This document shows positions 38,810 to 47,089 of a stretch of DNA of 64,000 nucleotides, one piece after another. Under the pieces are notes generated by a model. The model did no database searches. It was not told the DNA's origin and saw nothing but the letters and a program-made list of their open reading frames with translations. Made by a program: the position numbers and the translations under genes. Every line of letters begins with the position of its first letter. The first letter of the stretch is position 1. Location: NCBI GenBank assembly GCA_947460595.1, contig CANHGS010000016.1, forward strand, positions 1 to 64,000. The letters are read 5' to 3'. The stretch comes from Bacteroidota bacterium (lineage in GTDB: Bacteria > Bacteroidota > Bacteroidia > Chitinophagales > Chitinophagaceae).

Positions 38810-41800
38810 TTATTGAACAGTTGCTTCAATTGTTTGCTTTGCTATTAGATAAACTGGCCCAACTAAGCCTGCCGGTAATAATGGTGTATCTTTTTTGTGA
38901 TAGTACCAAACAACAAATGCTTTCCTGTTTTTTTCAGGTCGAGATTGATTTTTCAGAAACCATTCAGGATATGCTTTCATCATGCGACCGTTGGCCCCTC
39001 TATCCACTCCCCATTCAAAATCTGCCGGATATTGTTCATCACCCACCAACAAATTATGCCAAGAATTAACAATAGCAATTTCAATAATATTGGTACCCAC
39101 TTTCAATAAATCTGATATATCACTTATAAAGGGGGTATTCCAAATTACCCTATTCAATTTGCCATTAACCTTAACAGTTGCTAAATCATAAACCTTACCT
39201 AAGTCAAGTTGATAATGTTGACCATTTTTAAACGCAGATGTATTTAACTCAAAGCTGATTTTATATTTTGCTGTACCTGAAAAGTATTTTATAGAATCGG
39301 CTGTATTATTGGAAAAAGAGCCTAATGTTTTAATATTCGATATAAATGATTTACCTACAGGCGGATAAAAGGACACCTCTTCCCTAAAATTTAAAGGGAT
39401 AGTATCTGACTTTTTCAAATCAAAGGACTTTGTCTTTCCAGATTCAAAGTACATAGTTCCTTTAACTGGTATAACCGACTCTAAAACCGGGACTCCGTTT
39501 TTTGAAGTATTGATCTGATATTCAGAACCTGATTCTATACCTGTTAAATGATCAAAACCAGTAGGAACATTCTTTCTAAATACAACAAATAGGGATTTAT
39601 GTTTAGGAAGAATTAGATCAAGTTCAGTGGCATTATTTTGCATTCTCCAAATGGGTGCTTGAATAATTGTTCCAGTTTCTGCATCCCATAATTCAGGTAT
39701 CTTTTTTAATACAGAAAATGAAGCGGTGAATTTTTTATCGGCTTCGCCAACATTGGCAATAAAATACCAAGACTCATTTCCATTGGTACGTTGTTGTATT
39801 TGAATATCTGAATCTGGATTCAATAGTTTATAGGTTGGCAAACAACCAATTTTATTCAAAACATTGTTTAGCCCTTGAGAAGAACTGTCTGTATAAAGAA
39901 CGCCTTTACCAATATGTTTAACTAAAGCTTTATCATTACCCCATAATGAATTTGCGATTTTGGTTATTGTTGCGTCGTTATTGGGATAATTGGATAAACT
40001 TGGAGAAGCTACTGGTTTAGCAGAAATGATTGTAGCACCTTGCTGTAACAACTCTTCTATTTTAGAGACGATTTCTGGAAGTAATTTTCCATTATGGGGT
40101 ATTGTTAATACAAAATAACTTCTTCCAGAGGGAAGCACAATTTTGCCATTAATCACTTTTAGTTTATGTAAAAAAACATCTCTTGAAATGATATCAGTAA
40201 GGGGTGAATCACCACCTAGACTTAGTGCAAAAATGGTTGTCTCTCCTTTTTGTAACATAGTCTGAACCCTAGACATATATTGGAAAAATTCTTTTCCTGG
40301 TTCATACCAAGTTTGATATCTACTAAAATGTGTACCCCACCAACCCATGCCTAATCCCGGTTGATATTTATCATCAAAAGGTTGATGTACCCAATGATGT
40401 AATACCATTCTGTTTACACCGGTTGCATAACCTCCATCAAGTGTAGGTTTTAAAAAAGAGGGAACTTCTGACCATTTGGAATTAACTGGAGAACCTGTTA
40501 AAGCCTCTGCTGCAATGATATTTTTACCAGCAGCACGAGCCGAACCGGTAACAACTGGGTTAGCAGGAGTTTTCCGCCCACTCCAAAATTCCCTCATAGG
40601 AATATCAGCTAAGGCAGAACCCTCTACTATGCTAAATGGACCACCATAAGCTTCGTGTTGAACTTGCATACCCACTGCATGTATCATATTGGCAGCGGGA
40701 TTCCAACCATTTGTAAAAAACAATTGACTAATAACGTCTTTATAATCCCACTCAAACCTAGCACTAAGTTCTTTACTTTCTATTTCACGTTGTGAGGGCA
40801 ATAAAGAATCTTTGGGGTTATTGGTTTTTTTACCGTTTCTCACTGTAGCATTAAAAGTCATCAACCATGGTAATGGGTCATAACCTTTTAATTTAATAAA
40901 ATCTGATCTAAAGTTTTCACTCCAATTTTGATTTCCCGCTTCGTAACTATCAATTAAAAAATGTTTTAACCCAGTTCCCAATAATGGACCTAAATGTGTT
41001 TTTAAAGGTTCAATTACATTTGTCCAATGCAATTTGGTCATAGACAGACTCATTTTATCAGCTTCTAAAACCTTCCCTAATAAATCATCTGGAATTGGAT
41101 GAGGAGGTCTACCAGTTGATGCATGTGCTAATCTATAAACAACCCATTTTCCAATTGGTGAAGACCAATGAAGAGTACCATTTGCATCCATTTTTGATGA
41201 AATATCAAGTACTTCAGTTAATTTAATAGAAGATTTATTGGCAGGAATGGCCAATACTGCAATATCCTTAAACCAAGAAACAGTTCTACCTGTTTTTCCC
41301 CATCCTTCGTCTGCAACAACTATGGGGTTAGGTAGCTTCAAAGATGTATTGGTATTCCCTTCTATCACGGTTTCACTCCATACCAACTGTTGCATACTTT
41401 GTGGTTCATCAATCCAAGGTCCACCTGTAGTGGAGTAGCCAACGGTATTATGCAAACCCAAATCAAGACCCAATCGTTTTGCTTCAGAAGCAGCATGCTT
41501 AATGGCTTCCCAATATTTGGGGCTTCTATAAGTTTGATCAGGCCAAGGATTATTCAAAGTAGGCAAGTGACTTTCAACAACTGATGAAGAAATATTGAAA
41601 ATGGTAGCACCTCCTATTCCTGAAGCTTTCATAGCTTCTAAATCTTTTGTAATACCTTCTTTTGAGAAATTAGATCCTAACCAATGCCACCATACAAATG
41701 GACGATATTTGAGGGGGGGGTGTAAAAATTCATTTTCAAGTTCAATGGCTTCTTTACCTTTTGTGGGAACAAATCCTTTTTGAGAATGACTAGTTTGAAA

Positions 41801-41851
41801 ACACATTAGTAAATTGGTCAAAAACGCCAATTGCAATATACTTTTTTTCAT
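38810..41851 (-). CDS. GH106 family alpha-L-rhamnosidase
   Basis: LKYRPFVWWHWLGSNFSKEGITKDLEAMKASGIGGATIFNI; VQHEAYGGPFSIVEGSALADIPMREFW; C-terminal YPADFEWGVDRGANGRMMKAYPEWFL...GLVGPVYLIAK. Likely start MKKSILQ at 41851. Confidence 0.9.
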   Translation of the reverse strand: MKKSILQLAFLTNLLMCFQTSHSQKGFVPTKGKEAIELENEFLHPPLKYRPFVWWHWLGSNFSKEGITKDLEAMKASGIGGATIFNISSSVVESHLPTLNNPWPDQTYRSPKYWEAIKHAASEAKRLGLDLGLHNTVGYSTTGGPWIDEPQSMQQLVWSETVIEGNTNTSLKLPNPIVVADEGWGKTGRTVSWFKDIAVLAIPANKSSIKLTEVLDISSKMDANGTLHWSSPIGKWVVYRLAHASTGRPPHPIPDDLLGKVLEADKMSLSMTKLHWTNVIEPLKTHLGPLLGTGLKHFLIDSYEAGNQNWSENFRSDFIKLKGYDPLPWLMTFNATVRNGKKTNNPKDSLLPSQREIESKELSARFEWDYKDVISQLFFTNGWNPAANMIHAVGMQVQHEAYGGPFSIVEGSALADIPMREFWSGRKTPANPVVTGSARAAGKNIIAAEALTGSPVNSKWSEVPSFLKPTLDGGYATGVNRMVLHHWVHQPFDDKYQPGLGMGWWGTHFSRYQTWYEPGKEFFQYMSRVQTMLQKGETTIFALSLGGDSPLTDIISRDVFLHKLKVINGKIVLPSGRSYFVLTIPHNGKLLPEIVSKIEELLQQGATIISAKPVASPSLSNYPNNDATITKIANSLWGNDKALVKHIGKGVLYTDSSSQGLNNVLNKIGCLPTYKLLNPDSDIQIQQRTNGNESWYFIANVGEADKKFTASFSVLKKIPELWDAETGTIIQAPIWRMQNNATELDLILPKHKSLFVVFRKNVPTGFDHLTGIESGSEYQINTSKNGVPVLESVIPVKGTMYFESGKTKSFDLKKSDTIPLNFREEVSFYPPVGKSFISNIKTLGSFSNNTADSIKYFSGTAKYKISFELNTSAFKNGQHYQLDLGKVYDLATVKVNGKLNRVIWNTPFISDISDLLKVGTNIIEIAIVNSWHNLLVGDEQYPADFEWGVDRGANGRMMKAYPEWFLKNQSRPEKNRKAFVVWYYHKKDTPLLPAGLVGPVYLIAKQTIEATVQ

Positions 41852-41889
41852 ATAGTAAGATATAATTTGAATAGAAGCAATTTTCAATT

Positions 41890-41903
41890 ATTTCAATTGA
41901 AAT
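41890..41903. promoter_or_regulatory. 14-bp perfect palindrome in the divergent AraC/GH106 promoter region
   Basis: ATTTCAATTGAAAT equals its own reverse complement; 39 bp upstream of GH106 start 41851. Function unproven. Confidence 0.35.
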
Positions 41904-42092
41904 CAACAAGCATTAAAATAGATCCTTGACGGATATCTCTACAAATAAAACCCTTCTGACTAATGAAAAAGAAGCAGATATTATCTAACACTTACACTAT
42001 TTTACCATAATATTTTTGTATTTTCAATACTCAAGTTAGATTTAATATTTTCTGCGATTTAGTTTTTATTCACCCACAACTTTTTAGAATAT

Positions 42093-42956
42093 ATGCGGCC
42101 TCAATTATTGAAAATAACATCGGGTCCTTCTATTTCATTTAGTGCAAGAAAAGACGAAACTCCCTATTTAAATAACAATTGGCATTATCACCCTGAAATA
42201 GAATTAATACATGTGATGAAAGGTGAGGGAACTTTATTTGCAGGAGACACTTCTATTCGTTTTAAAGAAGGGAATCTTATACTCCTTGGATCACAATTAC
42301 CTCATTATTGGAGGTTTGACGAGATCTACACTCAAAAGAACCCAATGACTTCACTAATAGAATTGACACAGTTTTGTGAAGACTTTTGGGGGAACGAATT
42401 TCTAAAATTACCTGAAAACAAAAATTTACTTCGACTATTTGAAAGAGCAAAAAGAGGCATAGTAATATCTGAAAAAATAGCTGTTAAAGCAAAATTGTTA
42501 TTATCCAAATTAATAAAAGCAACGGCATCAGACAGAATTGCTATATTGATTAATTTATTAACTACCTTATCAAAAGAGTCAAATCCCAATTATATTTCCA
42601 ATACGCATAATTTTGAATTTGATTCATCGGAGAATGATCGCATCAATGCCATTTACAATTACTCGCTAAGTCACTTTAAAAGAAAAATATATCTTAAAGA
42701 CGTAGCAGCAATAGCAAACTTGTCTACCAACTCCTTTTGCAGATACTTTAAATCAAGAACAAAGAAAAGTTATTCCGTCTTTATTATAGAATTGAGGGTT
42801 GGTTATGCCTGTAAATTGCTAGCTGAAAAAAATCTAAGTATTAAAGAGATCTGTTTTAATAGTGGATTTAATACATTCACAAATTTCAACAAACAGTTTA
42901 AGTTTCTAAAAGGTATGCAGCCCAATGAATATAGAAAACGAATGGATTTAGAATAA
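42093..42956 (+). CDS. AraC family transcriptional regulator (cupin N-domain + AraC HTH)
   Basis: WHYHPEIELIHVMKGEGTLFAGDTSIRFKEGNLILLGSQLPHYW cupin; KIYLKDVAAIANLSTNSFCRYFKSRTKKSYSVFIIELRVGYACKLLAEKNLSIKEICFNSGFNTFTNFNKQFKFLKGMQPNEYRK HTH. Confidence 0.95.
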   Translation: MRPQLLKITSGPSISFSARKDETPYLNNNWHYHPEIELIHVMKGEGTLFAGDTSIRFKEGNLILLGSQLPHYWRFDEIYTQKNPMTSLIELTQFCEDFWGNEFLKLPENKNLLRLFERAKRGIVISEKIAVKAKLLLSKLIKATASDRIAILINLLTTLSKESNPNYISNTHNFEFDSSENDRINAIYNYSLSHFKRKIYLKDVAAIANLSTNSFCRYFKSRTKKSYSVFIIELRVGYACKLLAEKNLSIKEICFNSGFNTFTNFNKQFKFLKGMQPNEYRKRMDLE

Positions 42957-42996
42957 TCAAAATAAATAATGCACAGTACTTTTAAAATATTAAAAT

Positions 42997-43016
42997 ATTG
43001 ATTTTAAAAAATCAAT
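42997..43016. terminator. Possible AT-rich bidirectional terminator hairpin between convergent genes
   Basis: ATTGATTTT-AA-AAAATCAAT inverted repeat between the AraC stop (42956) and the GH95-like stop (43016). Confidence 0.35.
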
Positions 43017-45310
43017 TATCTAATCATATCTAGAACCTGCCAATTTTGATTTTTGCTGAGTTGTTTACCTTTTTTTATTCCAAATGGATGAACCATATTA
43101 GTATTATGCTTCACTGCTTCTATTGTAGGTTTGATATAATTTCCAGTTGATAACAAAATGGAATCTCCCTTTTTTAAATGAACTAATATTTCACCGTTAC
43201 CCAAATACTTAATAGCATTTTTAATGGAAAAATCTGAAGGTCTTAATTGACTCGCGTAAATTGTTTTAAGAATAAAATCCTCACCGGTTAAACTTTTTAC
43301 TTTAATCCATTCAAGCTGCTTATTTTTCATTGAAGCACTCACAAAAAAGCCGCCCTCGGCCCTTAAATCAGAAAAACTGGCATCTTTCCATTCAACTGGC
43401 AAGGCAGGAAATACTTGAATCTTACCTCCCCAACTTTGCAATAGCATTTCAAGTACCGAAGCAGCCCCACTTAAAGGCGTTTCAATTACAGGGTTTCTCC
43501 CATCGCTTTCTGTATAAAATGTATTGGTATGAAACTGACTAATACCAGTACTACCCGTTAAAAACTGTTGTATATTTTTATTGGCATCATCACCTCTACC
43601 TAATGCCGCGTATAAGGATGCAGCACCTGTATAAGAATAACCTGCTAATGATTTACCAGATTCAATTTTGTGCCAGTGATCTACAGATTTATCTACTAAA
43701 ATACTATCTGCTTTAATATCCGGTTTCAATTGAAAAAGTGGATACAAAGCTAACAAGTGAGAATAATGCCTGTGTGACATATCAACCGATTGATTACTAG
43801 CTATCATTAATCCATTTTTATCAATTGGATAAGCCACTAATTTATCTAATACTTGTTTCCATTGATGAACATCATTTTTTGTTTCTGATTTTTCACAAGT
43901 CTGAATCATTGTGTTCAATAACCATCTAAGATTCGCAAGATTGTAATTAGAATTGGTATATTTTTCAAACCCTCTATACTCGGGTGATTCCATAGGTAGA
44001 AGCTGAATATTTCCCAAGGAATCCACCCTCATCATTTTCTCATAACAAGCGTAAATTTGAACTGCTTTGGGTAACCATTTTTCTTTGATTGCTTGCCAAT
44101 TTCCATCATAAGCATATTGTTTCCAATAATTATTCATAGTCCAACAAAGGTCACCAAGCTTAGGACCACAAAATCTATTTAAGAGCACTTCAAAATTATC
44201 ATCAACAATACTGATCATATTTTCTCCTAACGCTAGATGATTGCTAGTGTAAACTGGAAAATAGGTCAATTGAATATTTAAGTTCCACCACATTCCAGGC
44301 CATTGACTTGTTTTATAATAAGGGCCAAATAAATCTACAGCAGGGCCGTCAGGTCTAGAGCATGTTGCCATTTTGTATAACTGAATCCAATAAAATGCCT
44401 CAACCCTGGCATCGGGTATACTTAAAAAAGATTTTTGGTAAAACTGGTGCCACCAATTTTGATGAGCTTTCTTTATATTGACAATGGGCTGTTTTTGGGT
44501 ATTAGTAATAACTTGCATTGCAACTTTCTCAGATTTGTTTGCAATAGGCACTTCATTTGCAATACTTAGATAGAGGGTACTTTGTTGTTCTTTACTGGAA
44601 ACCAATTCAGTCCAAACAGTTGCAAAATCACCACCCGCAAGTAATGGCTGCTTAATAATATGGAATTGATCTTGAATGAATAATTGCGGTGATGGATTGG
44701 TAATATATGACTTAGAATCACTGTTATTGGGGAAAACCAATGCCCTTGGCGAAGAGGGATTTCCTGGTAGAAAACGCCATTTATAATCGGCTTTTGCTTC
44801 TCCATTTTTTTCTGTTGAAATAACTTCAATTATTTCTACATTTTGATGATAGGGAACATACGCTTTAATTTCAATGGTACCTGCTGTTGTAATGAATTTT
44901 CCTTTTATTTCAGCATTCCAAATATCCTGTTCCATTGTACCAGATATGATTTTTCCAAAGGGCTTAAGCAACATTGCGCCAACTTCTAGTCTACAGAAAT
45001 CATACAAAACACTAGTCCCAGGAACTCCAAAAGATGTTTTTTTGTCTGGAGCTTTTCTATGGTCAGTCACATCCGTTCTGCCAACATGAAAAACAATACT
45101 ACTATCCAATTGAGAAACATAAACCATCATTCCAATTTGACCATTTCCAGTAAATGCTCCTTCATTCCATTGCAAAGGCATTTCCTCCCAAACCAAATTA
45201 TGTTGTTGGATAAAGGATGGCCAATTAACCTTCATACTTGGAGATACCCTTTGAGCAATAACACTTGTATATCCCAATATGAAAATAAAAAAAGAAAATA
45301 TTGTTTTCAT
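43016..45310 (-). CDS. GH95-like (alpha/alpha)6 glycosidase
   Basis: HNLVWEEMPLQWNEGAFTGNGQIGMMVYVSQLDSSIVFHVGRTDVTDHR; MWWNLNIQLTYFPVYTSNHLALGENM (NxN retained); VIETPLSGAASVLEMLLQSWGGKIQVFPALPVEWKDASFSDLRAEGGFFVSA. Confidence 0.75.
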   Translation of the reverse strand: MKTIFSFFIFILGYTSVIAQRVSPSMKVNWPSFIQQHNLVWEEMPLQWNEGAFTGNGQIGMMVYVSQLDSSIVFHVGRTDVTDHRKAPDKKTSFGVPGTSVLYDFCRLEVGAMLLKPFGKIISGTMEQDIWNAEIKGKFITTAGTIEIKAYVPYHQNVEIIEVISTEKNGEAKADYKWRFLPGNPSSPRALVFPNNSDSKSYITNPSPQLFIQDQFHIIKQPLLAGGDFATVWTELVSSKEQQSTLYLSIANEVPIANKSEKVAMQVITNTQKQPIVNIKKAHQNWWHQFYQKSFLSIPDARVEAFYWIQLYKMATCSRPDGPAVDLFGPYYKTSQWPGMWWNLNIQLTYFPVYTSNHLALGENMISIVDDNFEVLLNRFCGPKLGDLCWTMNNYWKQYAYDGNWQAIKEKWLPKAVQIYACYEKMMRVDSLGNIQLLPMESPEYRGFEKYTNSNYNLANLRWLLNTMIQTCEKSETKNDVHQWKQVLDKLVAYPIDKNGLMIASNQSVDMSHRHYSHLLALYPLFQLKPDIKADSILVDKSVDHWHKIESGKSLAGYSYTGAASLYAALGRGDDANKNIQQFLTGSTGISQFHTNTFYTESDGRNPVIETPLSGAASVLEMLLQSWGGKIQVFPALPVEWKDASFSDLRAEGGFFVSASMKNKQLEWIKVKSLTGEDFILKTIYASQLRPSDFSIKNAIKYLGNGEILVHLKKGDSILLSTGNYIKPTIEAVKHNTNMVHPFGIKKGKQLSKNQNWQVLDMIR

Positions 45311-45360
45311 ACCTATTTCTAGTTGTAAGAATCTATTATCAGATTAGAAATTTAGATAAA

Positions 45361-47046
45361 TTAATGCTCAGTTATTCTAAACCAATCAAAATCCACTGCT
45401 ATCCTTTTTCCTGTTCCCCTATTAAATGAATAAATACCTACCATCATTCCCATAAATCCCCAATTGGGTGTGCCTTGATCACTCAGGTAAGATGCATTCA
45501 AAATAGATCCTGCCTTTTCCCATTTTTTATTATCATAACTGTAAAAGAAATCCCTTTTGAGTTTATCAACTGTAACTTTTAGATATAAATTAGTTTGTCT
45601 AATATTAGCCACTATATTATTAATGGAAGGAACGCCAAACTTCATCTCTTCTAATACTAATACAAGCTTTCCCGAACTATCTCTTTGCAAACCTAATCTA
45701 GTAAATGTTTTTGTATCATAGTAACAAGTAATACCAGACTGTTCTTTTGTATCAGGATTGAAATTCATTTTTAAACTGGCTTGATATTTCAACCATCTTT
45801 CCCTTTGTACCAATACATTTCTACCCAGAATTGTATCTAAATCAAAATCTCCTGTGTAAATTCTCAGAAACCCTTTCTTTTCCATTAAACTAATATCCTT
45901 TTCAACTGGATTTCTTCTGAATTGCCAAGGCAAGCCTATGGAGATTCCATCAAATTCATCAGAAACTTTGTTTTGTTGTTTAAACTCTGGCAAATTTGGT
46001 TTTATATCAATATCCATAGCTTGCCTACCTATTTTATCCTTTGGCCACCCATCATTTGACCATTCAAGTCTAATTAACGAAGTTTCTCTTCCAAGTTGAC
46101 TAATCCCCTTGATAGCAGGCTTATCTTTTAAGGTTCCAGGCAACCAGCGTTGCGATATAACCATAGTAAACCATTCCTCATTTTGAGTCTTAAATATTTT
46201 ACCATGACCTTGGTGAAAATTAATGGCTTGTGGATTCTTTTGAGTAAGCGATGGATTGTAAGGAGAATTAATATAAGGGCCATATATATTCTTTGATCTT
46301 GCCACCAACATATGGTGCCCATTGAACAAACCACCTGAAGCAGCCATTGTTAAATAGTAATAACCATCCTTGAATAATAGATGTGGTCCTTCCGGTGCAG
46401 CCTTTTTACCTTCTGTCTCCAACCAAAATGGTCCTTCTACTATCTTTGTACATTCTTTGTTGAGTTTAACAATTTTTGTACCGTTTCCAGTAGGTATACC
46501 TGCTGCATAAAGCATATAATGATCTCCATTGGGATCCACAAAATGAGATGGATCATTACCATTGTCTGTTAATTGTACTGGTTTAGACCAAGGTCCCATG
46601 ATTGACTTTGATTTAACCATATAATTTCCTCTTACGTTGTAACTTCTATCTTTTTTTAACTGAACAGTACAATAAAAAACATAAAACTCACCATTATAGT
46701 AAGATATATCTGGCGCCCAAATACCCATACCATCCCAATAGGAACTTAGGTCTAAATCTTCTGTCTTATTGAATACATGCCCAATCTGCTTCCAATGAAT
46801 TAAGTCCTTAGAATGTGAAATAATTATACCAGGAAAATATTCAAAGGTTGAATTAACGCAATAATAATCATCCCCCACTTTAACAACAGAAGGATCTGGA
46901 AAAAAACCGGGAATGACGGGGTTTAGATATTCATTTTTAGCAAGCTTAGGGTACCATCTCTTGTCACTACTGTCTTGAGCAAAAGTTGACTTAAAAAGAA
47001 TAAGAGTCAAAAAATTAAAAACAATCAATACTTTATTGAAATTCAT
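45361..47046 (-). CDS. GH43 family glycosidase
   Basis: NPVIPGFFPDPSVVKVGDDYYCVNSTFEYFPGIIISHSKDLIHWKQIGHVF; PEGPHLLFKDGYYYLTMAASGG. Confidence 0.9.
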   Translation of the reverse strand: MNFNKVLIVFNFLTLILFKSTFAQDSSDKRWYPKLAKNEYLNPVIPGFFPDPSVVKVGDDYYCVNSTFEYFPGIIISHSKDLIHWKQIGHVFNKTEDLDLSSYWDGMGIWAPDISYYNGEFYVFYCTVQLKKDRSYNVRGNYMVKSKSIMGPWSKPVQLTDNGNDPSHFVDPNGDHYMLYAAGIPTGNGTKIVKLNKECTKIVEGPFWLETEGKKAAPEGPHLLFKDGYYYLTMAASGGLFNGHHMLVARSKNIYGPYINSPYNPSLTQKNPQAINFHQGHGKIFKTQNEEWFTMVISQRWLPGTLKDKPAIKGISQLGRETSLIRLEWSNDGWPKDKIGRQAMDIDIKPNLPEFKQQNKVSDEFDGISIGLPWQFRRNPVEKDISLMEKKGFLRIYTGDFDLDTILGRNVLVQRERWLKYQASLKMNFNPDTKEQSGITCYYDTKTFTRLGLQRDSSGKLVLVLEEMKFGVPSINNIVANIRQTNLYLKVTVDKLKRDFFYSYDNKKWEKAGSILNASYLSDQGTPNWGFMGMMVGIYSFNRGTGKRIAVDFDWFRITEH

Positions 47047-47089
47047 TATATTTTACCTTAATTATAAAAGAAATAGAAGTTTTATAGCA

